A stretch of DNA of 51,721 bases from Longimicrobiaceae bacterium (GCA_030146875.1 JASLAX010000087.1:1-51721); one strand, 5' to 3'; shown: positions 24,520 through 32,903, counted from the stretch's first letter. Program-made: numbers and translations. The notes: generated from the letters alone by a model not told the origin.

Positions 24520-25281
24520 CTGTCCCGCCGCCGCCGTCCCCCTTCGGCCGGCCGCCGTCCTTCCGGCGGCGAGCGCCGCCGCCGCGCCTCCTCCGCCCGC
24601 CGCCGGGCGTCGTCGTCCGGCGCCCTGTCGCGCCTGCGCGGGCGGGCGGCGCTCGGCGTCTTCGCCCTGCTCCTCCTCGCTTTCCTCCCGCCCGTGCGCC
24701 GCGCGGCCGAGCGCGGAGGCGACGCGGTGGTGCAGGCGCTGGCCAGCTCGCGGGCGCGGGAGGCCCGGATGCGCGAGGTGCGGGCGTTCGCCGCGCGGTA
24801 CGGGATCCCCGCGGAGCTGGCGGACGCCATCGAGCGCGCGGCGCGGGCGGAGGGGGTGCCGGCGGACCTGGCGTTCCGGCTGGTGCGGGTGGAGAGCGCC
24901 TTCCACGAGCGGGCGGAGAGCCCCGTCGGCGCTCTGGGCCTCACCCAGCTCATGCCGCGGACCGCGGCGGAGATGCACCCCGGCATCACCCGCGAGCAGC
25001 TCCTGCAGCGCGACACCAACCTGCGCCTGGGCTTCCGCTACCTGAAGGTGCTGCTGGCCCTGTACGACGGCGACCGCGAGGAGGCGCTGCACGCCTACAA
25101 CCGCGGGATGGGGACCGTGGCGCGGATCCGCCAGGCGGGGGGCGACCCCGCCAACGGCTACGCCGAGCGCGTGCTGGGCCCCGCCGGCGCCTCGCCCGTG
25201 CGCCGCGGCGCGAACGGCTTCGCGCGGACGCCCGCCGCGCTGCACGAGCTCCCCCCGGCCGTCCACCACCCGGGCCCCTGA
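24520..25281 (+). CDS. Lytic transglycosylase (SLT family), probable CTG start
   Basis: 253 residues. A basic Arg-rich cytoplasmic tip is followed by one membrane anchor (about residues 47-61). The C-terminal SLT domain shows VRVESAFHERAESPVGALGLTQLMPRTA, where the Glu of VRVESAF is the catalytic acid. HAYNRGMG is also present. It cleaves the glycan strand of peptidoglycan, making 1,6-anhydro ends. No ATG or GTG lies at a sensible place; CTG at 24520 has GGAGG exactly 6 nt upstream, so I place the start there. A downstream ATG (before REVRAFAARYG) would remove the anchor. Confidence 0.85.
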   Translation: MSRRRRPPSAGRRPSGGERRRRASSARRRASSSGALSRLRGRAALGVFALLLLAFLPPVRRAAERGGDAVVQALASSRAREARMREVRAFAARYGIPAELADAIERAARAEGVPADLAFRLVRVESAFHERAESPVGALGLTQLMPRTAAEMHPGITREQLLQRDTNLRLGFRYLKVLLALYDGDREEALHAYNRGMGTVARIRQAGGDPANGYAERVLGPAGASPVRRGANGFARTPAALHELPPAVHHPGP

Positions 25282-25374
25282 CGGCGGCGCGTGGCGCGAC
25301 GGGCGCCGCGCTACATTGCTCCCGGGCCCCTCTCCATCCCGGGGGCGCTCCTTTCGGCACGCGAACCCCCGCGC

Positions 25375-26973
25375 ATGTCCGACACCCTTCCTCCTGCCGG
25401 CTCCACGGATTCCGACGACGGCCTGCAGGCACTGCTCGGCGCGGCGCGCCAGGCGGAGCGCGGCGGGGCGTGGAAGGACGCGCTCGCCCTGTACGAGCGG
25501 GCGTTCGCGGTGTCGCGCGGCGGCGACGCGGGGGAGAGGGCGGAGGTGCTGCGGCGGATGGGGATCCTGCACCGGGAGCGGGGAGACCTGGAGCTGGCGC
25601 AGGAGAAGCTGGAGGCCGCGCTCGCCGTCGCCGGCGCGGCGGGGCTGCGCGACGTGGCCGCGCGCGTCACCAACGACCTGGGCGGCGTGCAGCTCCGCCG
25701 GGGAGAGCCGGACGCGGCCGAGGCCACGTACCTCCGCACGGCGGCCCTGGCCGCGGAGGCGGGGGACGCGCGGCTCGCGGCGGTGGTGGAGCAGAACCTG
25801 GGGATCCTGGCCATGATCCGCGGCGACATGGAGGCCGCCGCCGTGCGCTACCGCCGCGCCCTCGAGGGCCTGCGCGGCGCCGGCGACGACCGCGCCACGG
25901 CCATGACGCTCAACAACCTGGGGCTGGTCCTGCGCGACCGCGGCGACCTCTCCGGGGCCGAGGCGGCGCTGGACGAGGCGTTCGCGCTGGGCTCCGGCGG
26001 CGACGACGCGCGCACGGTCGCGTTCGTGGAGCTGAACCGGGCCGAGCTGTACCTGGCACGCCACCAGCTTCCGCGCGCACGGGCGTCGGCGGAGCGCGCG
26101 CTGGAGGCGGCGGACCGCATGGGCTCGCGCTGGCGGATCGCGTCGGCGCACAAGCTCCTGGGCACCGTCGCGCGGGAGGAGGGTGACCTGGCCACGGCCG
26201 AGGAGCGGTTCCGGCGCGCGGTCGAGCTGGCGGAGTCGGCGGGGGACCGGCTGCTGCAGGCCGAGGTGGAGAGCGAGCGCGCCCTGCTCTTCCTGGCCGC
26301 GCGCCGGCCCAACCGCGACCTGTTCGGCGCCCTGAGCCGCTCGCACCGCCTGTTCGCCGAGGTGCAGGCCCGCCGCGACGCGGCCGACGTGGCGCGCCGG
26401 CTGGACCGCCTGGAGGTGACGTACCTGGGCGTGGTGCGCGAGTGGGCCGAGTCCATCGAGTCGGTGGACCGCTACACGGTGGGCCACTGCCGGCGCGTGG
26501 CCGACTACGCCTCCCGCCTGGCCGAGGCCATCGGCTTCGCGGGGCGGGACCTGGTGTGGATCCGCATGGGCGCCTTCCTGCACGACGTGGGCAAGACGGC
26601 GGTCTCCGCCGCGGTGCTCAACAAGGCCGGGCCGCTGGAGCCCGCCGAGTGGGACCAGATGCGCCTGCACCCGGTGGCGGGCGAGAAGATCGTGGCCGAA
26701 CTCGACTTTCCCTGGGACGTGCGCCCCCTGGTGCGCTCCCACCACGAGCACTGGGACGGCTCCGGCTACCCGGACGGCCTGCGCGGCGAGGAGATCCCCC
26801 TGCTCGCCCGCGTCCTCTGCATCGCGGACGTGTTCGACGCGCTGACCTCGCACCGCTCCTACCGCGGGGCCATGGCGCGCGACCAGGCCCTCCGCACCAT
26901 GCAGGAGGAGGCCGGGCGGACGCTGGACCCCGACCTCTTCGCCACCTTCCGGGACCTCATCCGACAGCCGTAA
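25375..26973 (+). CDS. TPR-HD-GYP protein, probable cyclic-di-GMP phosphodiesterase
   Basis: 532 residues. The N-terminal 330 or so are tetratricopeptide repeats (ALxLYERAF, AxVxNNLGLVLRDRGDL and related), then the HD-GYP domain. The HD pair is FLHDVGK. The GYP signature is HHEHWDGSGYPDGLRGEEI, and the C-terminal ALTSHRSYRGAM is present. Intact HD-GYP domains hydrolyse c-di-GMP. Having TPRs, not a receiver, means the input is probably protein binding. The ATG at 25375 (MSDTLPPAG) is chosen because the region upstream carries the putative promoter; an in-frame extension begins within it. Confidence 0.92.
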   Translation: MSDTLPPAGSTDSDDGLQALLGAARQAERGGAWKDALALYERAFAVSRGGDAGERAEVLRRMGILHRERGDLELAQEKLEAALAVAGAAGLRDVAARVTNDLGGVQLRRGEPDAAEATYLRTAALAAEAGDARLAAVVEQNLGILAMIRGDMEAAAVRYRRALEGLRGAGDDRATAMTLNNLGLVLRDRGDLSGAEAALDEAFALGSGGDDARTVAFVELNRAELYLARHQLPRARASAERALEAADRMGSRWRIASAHKLLGTVAREEGDLATAEERFRRAVELAESAGDRLLQAEVESERALLFLAARRPNRDLFGALSRSHRLFAEVQARRDAADVARRLDRLEVTYLGVVREWAESIESVDRYTVGHCRRVADYASRLAEAIGFAGRDLVWIRMGAFLHDVGKTAVSAAVLNKAGPLEPAEWDQMRLHPVAGEKIVAELDFPWDVRPLVRSHHEHWDGSGYPDGLRGEEIPLLARVLCIADVFDALTSHRSYRGAMARDQALRTMQEEAGRTLDPDLFATFRDLIRQP

Positions 26974-27047
26974 ACCGCCGCTTCCCGGCGGCGTGCTCTC
27001 CCTCTCAAACGTTCCCTTGCGGTCCTTCGGGAGGGCCTGTATCATGG

Positions 27048-27083
27048 GCGCCGCTTCGGCCGGAAGGGCGGCCGAAAGGGCGC
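27048..27083. other. Stem-loop in the gap before the twin-CX10C gene
   Basis: Arms 27048-27061 and 27070-27083 pair over 14 positions with two mismatches (TTCGGCC/GGCCGAA core), 8-nt loop. It is 75 bp after the HD-GYP stop and 165 bp before the next ATG. It could end the first transcript or lie in a leader. Nothing else is clear in the gap 26974-27247. Confidence 0.4.
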
Positions 27084-27247
27084 TGTCGGGAAGGGTTACG
27101 ACGCTTTGGACGGTGCCGGTGAAGCGTCTTGCGGAGATACGGCGCGGACGGCAGGCCGCGTACTTGGTGCTTTCGCGTTTTGTGGGCAGCGCGGGTGGGG
27201 TGGGGCGCAGGGGAGACCTGATTGACCATTCACTTCTCGGAGGCAGC

Positions 27248-27526
27248 ATGCCGCACGTGAGAAGGTTGGTGACCGTGGTTTTGTGTTCCCTGCTGATGGG
27301 ACTGCCGGGCAGGATGGCGGCGCAGAACGTCGGCCCCATCGGTTCGGGGCCCGGAGACGGCACCGCGACGGGCACCGTCGCGTCGTGCGTCTACAAGGCG
27401 ACCGAGGTCGCGGCCCAGTGTCTCGAGGAGCTCCCGACGCTCGTCGAGATCCTCTGCACGCTGAAGTGGCAGGCGGACGTGGTCCTGTGCGGTCCGGCCA
27501 CCCTTCTGGGATGGCTGACGAAGTAA
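27248..27526 (+). CDS. Small secreted protein with twin C-x10-C pattern
   Basis: 92 residues. A signal peptide (ends MAAQ at about 26) is followed by a Gly/Thr-rich linker (27-43) and a helical domain with four Cys at 47, 58, 70 and 81. The spacing is C-x10-C-x11-C-x10-C, with predicted helices on both sides of a Pro at 63. The pattern suggests a disulfide-tied helical hairpin, similar in logic to twin CX9C proteins; the known families are mitochondrial, so homology is not claimed. Three Trp/aromatic residues (Y49, W74, W89) are in the domain. CGGAGG precedes the ATG at 27248. It is followed by a lipoprotein and an ABC transporter. Confidence 0.75.
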   Translation: MPHVRRLVTVVLCSLLMGLPGRMAAQNVGPIGSGPGDGTATGTVASCVYKATEVAAQCLEELPTLVEILCTLKWQADVVLCGPATLLGWLTK

Positions 27527-27578
27527 GGTTCGGAGGCCGCGCCACCGGCGGCGCGGCCGCAACGATCTAACCCCGATC

Positions 27579-28649
27579 ATGCCCATGCGCCTCACCCCTC
27601 TGTCGCTGGTGATCTGGGTTCCCGTCCTCGGTGGCTGCGGCCCGGAGCCGGGATCCTCGCGAGCCCAGGTCCTTCCGGCCGCTGCTCCTTACCGGGAGAT
27701 GCGACTGGCCGCCGAGTCCACCGACCCGCTCGAGCCCGGCGCGCTCGTCGAGCTCCGGCCGGGCGTCCTGCTGGGTGCCGAGCGGAACACGGCGGAGGTG
27801 TGGCGGTTCGACTTCGGCTCGCACCCGCCGCGCCCCCGTCTTCTGCGGCGGGTCAGGCCGGACCTTCGCGGGAGAACCGTTGCCATCGCGGCGTGGGGAG
27901 ACGAGGTCGCCACTCTGGACCGGACAGGCACCCTGGCCGTCTGGGACTCGTCCATGACCCGCGAGAGGCGCTCGGTGCCGCTGGGTGGAGTGGAAGGGTC
28001 TCGCCACCTGGGCATCGCGGCGGGTGGGAGCGGCACCTGGTGGGTTCTTTCGGAGGAGGTGCGAGTCGACGGCGCCGCGGCAGCGCCGTCCGCACGGGTG
28101 CTCCTGCGGCGTGTGGACGGACGCACCGGTCGTGTCGACCTTGCGCGTGTGTTCCGGAAGGGGCCGGAAGGGCTCACGGCGTCCTGGGGAATCACCGGCT
28201 CCGGGGACACGCTGACCCTCAGCGCGTCGGCGCCGACCCGGATCCTGAGGTTCTCGACTCGATCGTCCAGGGTGTTGACGGAGGTGCGACCGGTGAGAGC
28301 GCGAGAACGCGCGCTGGACCCCGCGGAGCGGCGGAGGATCCGCACGCTGGTCTCGCAACTCCCGCCCAGGTGGCGTGAGTCGGTCCACGTGCCACGGCAC
28401 CGCGCGCCCCTGACGCGCGCGTGGGCCTACGGCAGCGGCTTCCTGTTTCGCGCCGAGGCGGGCTGGAACGCCTACGCGCTCGACTGGTACTGCCGCGACG
28501 GTTTCCGCCGGACGGTGGTCGACGGCCCCGACGTGACCGACGTCTCGGTGACCGGCGAGTTCGCGACCGTCCTGCGGCGCGGCGGCTCCGGGGACGCCGT
28601 GCTTTCCCTCTATCGCCTCGACGGCCTTTCACTCTCGTGCACGCCATGA
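27579..28649 (+). CDS. Lipoprotein with propeller-like repeats, unknown family
   Basis: 356 residues. The start is ATG 27579 or 27585, with no clear ribosome site. A hydrophobic leader ends in VLGGC, a lipobox. The mature chain has repeated beta segments with WD or similar turns (NTAEVWRFDFG, TGTLAVWDSS, APTRILRFSTRSS, GDAVLSLYRL). This suggests a beta-propeller resembling the gene at 30238, but no recognised signature is clear. A Trp/Tyr/Cys segment (FLFRAEAGWNAYALDWYCRDGF) is near the end. It overlaps the ATPase start by ATGA, so it is part of the ABC operon. Confidence 0.75.
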   Translation: MPMRLTPLSLVIWVPVLGGCGPEPGSSRAQVLPAAAPYREMRLAAESTDPLEPGALVELRPGVLLGAERNTAEVWRFDFGSHPPRPRLLRRVRPDLRGRTVAIAAWGDEVATLDRTGTLAVWDSSMTRERRSVPLGGVEGSRHLGIAAGGSGTWWVLSEEVRVDGAAAAPSARVLLRRVDGRTGRVDLARVFRKGPEGLTASWGITGSGDTLTLSASAPTRILRFSTRSSRVLTEVRPVRARERALDPAERRRIRTLVSQLPPRWRESVHVPRHRAPLTRAWAYGSGFLFRAEAGWNAYALDWYCRDGFRRTVVDGPDVTDVSVTGEFATVLRRGGSGDAVLSLYRLDGLSLSCTP

Positions 28650-29344
28650 GCCCGGCTTCGGACCCGTTCTGCGTCGCCCATCAGGTGACCAAGCAATACG
28701 GCAGCGTGGTTGCGGTCCACGCCGTCTCCCTGGCCCTTCCCGCGGGAGAGGTGCTCGGACTCGCCGGCCCGAACGGGGCGGGCAAGACCACGCTGGCGTT
28801 GCTCCTCACCGGCTTCCTTCAACCGAGCCTCGGAACGGTATTGCTCGCGGGGATGCCACCGCACCGGTTCCGCGAGTCCCACGGGATCGGCTACCTGCCC
28901 GAGGAGCTGCCCAGGCCCTGGCGCTGCCGCGTGGACGACCTGCTGGAGCTGCGCGCCGGCGCCCCGGCGCTCCCGCGCCAGGAAGTCGTCGAGATCCTGG
29001 GGATCCGGCACCTCCTCGGAAAGCCGCTGCAGGTGCTGTCGAAAGGGCAGTGGCGTTTGGTGCTCACCGCGTATGCGGCCCTGGGGTGCCCCCGGCTCGT
29101 GGTGCTGGATGAGCCGGATTCCGGCCTGGATCCGTCGGCACTCGACCGCCTCCGGACCCTCATCCGGGCGCTGTCGACCGCCGGCTCCGCCGTGGTGGTG
29201 CTCTCCCACCAGATGGCGGAGCTGGAGGACGCGTGCGGCAGGCTGGCCTTCGTGGCGGGCGGTCGAATCGTGGGCGTGCTTTCTCGCGAGGAGCTGGCGG
29301 TGGAAGGCGCACGCGGCGCGTACCGGAGGTTGATCCCGTGCTGA
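28646..29344 (+). CDS. ABC-transporter ATPase
   Basis: 232 residues. Walker A is GPNGAGKTT (41-49), Walker B LVVLDEPDSGLDP, and the H-loop His is in VVVLSHQMAELED. The signature motif reads LSKGQWR, not the usual LSGGQ. This matches ABC-2-type single-domain ATPases such as CcmA or drug/lantibiotic exporters. It works with the permease encoded next, moving a substrate across the inner membrane. The ATG at 28646 overlaps the lipoprotein stop. No self-standing periplasmic adaptor is visible. Confidence 0.92.
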   Translation: MSPASDPFCVAHQVTKQYGSVVAVHAVSLALPAGEVLGLAGPNGAGKTTLALLLTGFLQPSLGTVLLAGMPPHRFRESHGIGYLPEELPRPWRCRVDDLLELRAGAPALPRQEVVEILGIRHLLGKPLQVLSKGQWRLVLTAYAALGCPRLVVLDEPDSGLDPSALDRLRTLIRALSTAGSAVVVLSHQMAELEDACGRLAFVAGGRIVGVLSREELAVEGARGAYRRLIPC

Positions 29345-30111
29345 GGCCGACCGGCGCGTTCACCTCGGTGGCGGTGCGCCGTCTCCCCCAGCAGTGGAAG
29401 GCTCCCGTGCTGGCACTGACCGCTTCCCGCGCGGTCCCCGCCCTGGTCGCGCTGAGCGTGCTCCTCCCCGCGTTCGTCGCGATCGACGTTCGGCGCGGCG
29501 ACCGAAGCGCTGCTCCGCTGCTGTTCTACCTCGGCCTGGGCATCGGCATGGGGATGACCGCGGGGCTCCTGGGCGAGGACCGGCGGGAGAGCCGCTGGGT
29601 GCTCCTCTTCCAGCGGCCGGGGACGCCGCTTCTTCACTACTCGCGGGTGGTCACGGCCGCTTTCGCAGCCATCGTTTCGCTGCACGTGATGGCGCTCGCC
29701 GTGGCCGCCGCCATCACCGGCTCGAGTGGGGTCCGCACCGTCTTTGGCGGCGTGGTCACGTCTCTGATCCTGGCCGTAGCGGTCGCGGGGGTGGCGATCG
29801 GAATGTCCGCCCTGCGGCCACGCGGGGATGCCGCGCTGACGCTCGCTCTGCTGGTCGTCAGCCTGTACCAGGCGCTCGTTTGGGACACGCTCGGATGGGC
29901 TGCCGGGGCACCCGCTCGCGAGACCGCCGCGGCGCTGCTGTTCCCCTTCGACGCCGTCGCGGAGCTCGCCAGGTGGATCGTCGGCGCAGGCGACGTGCCG
30001 GGAGTGGGACGAATCGCGCACCTCTGCATCTACCCTGCGGCGTGGCTCGCGGTCGCCGGGTGGAGGCTGCACCGCATGCAGGAGCAGGACATTCCCGCAG
30101 GCGGGGGCTGA
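29338..30111 (+). CDS. ABC-transporter permease (ABC-2-like)
   Basis: 257 residues with about six hydrophobic helices: around 20-45, 55-75, 95-120, 125-150, 160-185 and 220-240. The start is GTG at 29338, 7 bp inside the end of the ATPase gene, with GGAGG 8 nt before it. There is no lipobox or extracytoplasmic domain. A short Arg/Asp-rich loop (EDRRESRWVLLFQRPG) is where the ATPase could dock. The C-terminus is cytoplasmic (HRMQEQD). The substrate may be the small secreted protein, its modified form or a lipid; none is proven. Confidence 0.82.
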   Translation: MLRPTGAFTSVAVRRLPQQWKAPVLALTASRAVPALVALSVLLPAFVAIDVRRGDRSAAPLLFYLGLGIGMGMTAGLLGEDRRESRWVLLFQRPGTPLLHYSRVVTAAFAAIVSLHVMALAVAAAITGSSGVRTVFGGVVTSLILAVAVAGVAIGMSALRPRGDAALTLALLVVSLYQALVWDTLGWAAGAPARETAAALLFPFDAVAELARWIVGAGDVPGVGRIAHLCIYPAAWLAVAGWRLHRMQEQDIPAGGG

Positions 30112-30237
30112 TCCAGCCATGCGGGCGCAACGACATCGGCCGTTCGGATGGCTTCGCAACGGTACACGGATGCCGCCTCCATACGGGCATCGACCACCGC
30201 CATCCGTGGCCTGCACATTCGAATTCTACATCCGTCC

Positions 30238-31326
30238 ATGAATCTCATCGCGCGGTTCCGCAGACACTTTCTGGCGTGCGTAGCGGGGGCGGGAGTCGCC
30301 CTCGCCTGCGCCTCCGAGACCGGACCCGACACCGCAGAGGCAGCCCCCGCGGAGCTCCTCCGCGAACCCGTGGCTTCCCGGCCGCGACGCATGGTCGAAG
30401 TTCGATGGGACACCCTCTGGGCGGTGGGAGGCGACGAGCAGGATACGCTGCTGCTTGGGCCGAACGGCTTCATGGCCGTGGACGGCGAGCGGCTGTACGT
30501 AAGCGACGCACAGCGCCCGCGGATCGTTGCGTTCCACCGCCGCGACGGCTCGCTGGCGTGGATGGCGGGAGGCAAGGGGGCCGGACCCGGGGAGTTCCGA
30601 CACCCCCGCTCCCTCTCCGTCACCCGGTCGGGCGAGCTGGTGGTGCTGGATCCGGTGAACGTGCGCCTCTCCATCCTGGGCACCGACGGCCGCTTGCAGC
30701 GCGAGGTGCCGCTCGGCGAGACTCCGGACCCTCACTCCGTGTGCCCGCTCGCCGACGGGTCGTTCCTGCTCTCCACCGGATACCGCGACCGCTCGCTGCT
30801 GCGAATCTCGCCCGCGGGGGCGGAGGTGGGCCGGTTCGCCCTTCCGTGGCGTGGGCTGGACTCTCTCCCGGCGCTGCCGCGCACCGCCACGCTTGCGAGC
30901 CACCCATCGGGAGACGGCTGCTTGGTCGCCCTGACGAAGGGGCGAGGGTTCGCGTCCATCGACACCACCGGCTCGCATGGCCAGACCCATGCGTACGTGG
31001 AGTGGTTCGATCTCCAGCTTCCGGTGGTGAAGAAGGAGGTGGTCGACGGGATGCGTTCCACGCTCGAGATCCTTCCTGAGCGCCGGATCGCGGCCGCGTC
31101 CACCGCCGTGGACGGCGGGGAGGTCGTCTTCGCGTTCGAGGGGCTGACGAAGCAGGCCGGCCGCTATCTGGACGTGTACGACCGGGAGAGCGGCGAGTAC
31201 CGCCACACGCTGCTCGTCCCGAACGCGGTCCGGGGCGTCGCGCGCGCGGACGGCGTCTACTACCTGCTGACCAGCCAGCACGGCTTCCCCCAGCTCCTCG
31301 CGCTGCGGCCCCGCCCGGCCGCATAG
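30238..31326 (+). CDS. Beta-propeller lipoprotein (6-bladed/NHL-like)
   Basis: 362 residues. A lipobox (ALAC at about 23) is followed by repeated four-stranded blades: AVDGERLYVSDAQRPRIVAF, GPGEFRHPRSLSVTRSGELVVLDPVN and others. GKGAGPGEFRHPRSL is the NHL-type repeat seen in 6-bladed-propeller proteins, which are often lipoproteins beside peptide or redox genes. It lies 126 bp after the permease, so it may be in the same transcript or have its own promoter. The start ATG 30238 is set by the signal peptide. Binding partner unknown. Confidence 0.85.
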   Translation: MNLIARFRRHFLACVAGAGVALACASETGPDTAEAAPAELLREPVASRPRRMVEVRWDTLWAVGGDEQDTLLLGPNGFMAVDGERLYVSDAQRPRIVAFHRRDGSLAWMAGGKGAGPGEFRHPRSLSVTRSGELVVLDPVNVRLSILGTDGRLQREVPLGETPDPHSVCPLADGSFLLSTGYRDRSLLRISPAGAEVGRFALPWRGLDSLPALPRTATLASHPSGDGCLVALTKGRGFASIDTTGSHGQTHAYVEWFDLQLPVVKKEVVDGMRSTLEILPERRIAAASTAVDGGEVVFAFEGLTKQAGRYLDVYDRESGEYRHTLLVPNAVRGVARADGVYYLLTSQHGFPQLLALRPRPAA

Positions 31327-31350
31327 CGCAACGAGCGGGCGCAGCTCCTC

Positions 31351-31378
31351 CGGCCCTCCCCGACGCGGGGGAGGGCCG
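31351..31378 (+). terminator. Hairpin after the propeller gene
   Basis: CGGCCCTCCCC (31351-31361) pairs with GGGGAGGGCCG (31368-31378), an 11-bp perfect stem with a 6-nt loop, 25 bp after the stop codon. No U-tract follows. Confidence 0.55.
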
Positions 31379-31439
31379 CGGGCCGGCGCGTCCGCAGGAG
31401 CCGAGAAACCGTCCACGTCCACCTTCTCCCGAGCCTGAC

Positions 31440-31943
31440 GTGACCGCCGGCCTCGCCACCCTTCGCACCGCCACCGCGGGCATCCTGGTCCGGATCGCGC
31501 GTGCCGTCACCGCGCGGCTGGCGCGCCGCGATCCCGAGGCGCCACCCCGGCTGCGCGGGCTCCTGCTCTTCCGCTTCGAGGACCTGCCGCGGGTCCTGGC
31601 GCTGCTGCCGCTCGTCACGCCCGAGCTGCGCGAGTCGCTGGACCTGACGGGCGTCCTCCTCCCGCCGACGGGGTCGCTGCCGGCGGCGCGGCGGGTGCTG
31701 GGCCGCGCGGGGCACCGCCTGCCGGTGGTGCCGCTGACCCCGCGGCTCGCCCGCCGCTACCGCGGGTGGATGCGCCGCCGCATGCCGTTCCTCGTGATCC
31801 TCGACGCGGACGGGCGGGTGCGGGTCGCGGCCCGCGCGCCCTGCGAGCCGGCGGAGCGCGCCGCCCTCTCCGCGGTGCTGGCGTACGTCGCGTGCGACCG
31901 GGCGCGGGAGAACGGCCACGCCAACGTGGAGGCCGCGGACTGA
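31440..31943 (+). CDS. Hypothetical protein, thioredoxin-fold-like tail
   Basis: 167 residues from GTG at 31440. No signal peptide is clear. The second half (RRRMPFLVILDADGRVRVAARAPCE) has the P-FLVILDADGRV pattern of the beta3-beta4 hairpin and cis-Pro of thioredoxin-fold proteins, but no CxxC is present. The first half is Arg- and Leu-rich and helical. It could be a degenerate redoxin. Its place behind the propeller and Cys-rich protein is suggestive only. Coding confidence is moderate because the ribosome site is weak. Confidence 0.6.
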   Translation: MTAGLATLRTATAGILVRIARAVTARLARRDPEAPPRLRGLLLFRFEDLPRVLALLPLVTPELRESLDLTGVLLPPTGSLPAARRVLGRAGHRLPVVPLTPRLARRYRGWMRRRMPFLVILDADGRVRVAARAPCEPAERAALSAVLAYVACDRARENGHANVEAAD

Positions 31944-31987
31944 GCTCCCGGCCACGGAGGCTGAGCGGCGCTCAGTTTCTCCAACGT

Positions 31988-32015
31988 TTGCAAGGGGATG
32001 CGGGCCCGCTACATT
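31988..32015 (+). promoter_or_regulatory. Putative promoter of the SDR-FadJ operon
   Basis: TTGCAA (31988-31993), a 16-bp spacer and TACATT (32010-32015), about 65 bp upstream of the SDR start. This is one of several TACATT boxes here. Confidence 0.55.
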
Positions 32016-32079
32016 GTCGTCCTCCCCGCCCCCGGAACCGCTCCGGCGGGCGCGTCGTGGACCCGCGACCGGACCGGCC

Positions 32080-32862
32080 ATGCGCACCCTCCGCGAGCTG
32101 TTCGACCTGTCCGGCAGCGTCGCGCTGGTGACCGGCGGCGGGCGGGGGCTGGGGGAGCAGATCGCGCGCGGGCTGGCCCAGGCCGGGGCCGCGGTGGCGG
32201 TGGCGTCCCGCAGGCGCGAGGCGTGCGAGGCCGTGGCGGCCGAGCTGGCCGAGGCCTACGGCGTGCGCACCCTGGCCCTGCGGCTCGACGTGGCCGACGA
32301 GGCGGAGGTGCGCGGCGCCGTGGAGGAGACGGAGCGCGTGCTGGGCCCCGTGGACCTGCTGGTCAACAACAGCGGCACGAGCTGGGGCGCCCCCGCGGCC
32401 GAGATGCCGCTGGAGGCGTGGCGGAAGGTGATGGACGTGAACGCCGCCGGCACCTTCCTCTGCGCGCGCGAGGTGGGCCGCCGGCTGATCGCGCGCGGCG
32501 CGCCGGGGGCGATCCTGAACGTGGCCTCCATCGCCGGGCTGGGCGGGTCGCCGCCGGAGGTGCTGGACGCGGTGGGCTACAGCGCGTCCAAGGGAGCGGT
32601 GATCGCCATGACGCGCGACCTGGCGGTGAAGTGGGCGCGCCACGGCATCCGCGTGAACGCCCTGGCGCCGGGCTTCTTCCCCACGAAGATGACCGAGGCG
32701 GTGCTGGCCGGCGCGGAGCGGGCGATCGCCCGTCTGGTGCCGGCGGGGCGCGTGGGCGCCGACGACGAGCTGATGGGGGCCGCGCTCTTCCTGCTCTCCC
32801 CCGCGGCGAGCTACGTGACCGGGCAGGTGCTGGCGGTGGACGGCGGGCTGACGGCGGCGTGA
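32080..32862 (+). CDS. Short-chain dehydrogenase/reductase
   Basis: 260 residues, classical SDR with a Rossmann fold. Motifs are TGGGRGLG (cofactor), NNSGTSW (the NNAG variant) and the YSASK catalytic pair, with Ser in LNVASIAG before it. It ends in VLAVDGGLTAA, typical of FabG-like enzymes, which reduce 3-ketoacyl or alcohol substrates with NAD(P)H. It lies 41 bp before the FadJ-like gene. The pair could act in beta-oxidation or polyketide/PHA chemistry; the substrate is not clear. The ATG at 32080 lies on the family N-terminus. Confidence 0.92.
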   Translation: MRTLRELFDLSGSVALVTGGGRGLGEQIARGLAQAGAAVAVASRRREACEAVAAELAEAYGVRTLALRLDVADEAEVRGAVEETERVLGPVDLLVNNSGTSWGAPAAEMPLEAWRKVMDVNAAGTFLCAREVGRRLIARGAPGAILNVASIAGLGGSPPEVLDAVGYSASKGAVIAMTRDLAVKWARHGIRVNALAPGFFPTKMTEAVLAGAERAIARLVPAGRVGADDELMGAALFLLSPAASYVTGQVLAVDGGLTAA

Positions 32863-32903
32863 GCCGCGGCGACGAACCTGAGATCCCGAACGAGGAGCGA
32901 GTG

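Noticed and set aside
26993..27247. N-terminal extension of the Cys-patterned protein
   Set aside because: The signal peptide and GGAGG both point to the start at 27248; the extension is basic and unstructured.
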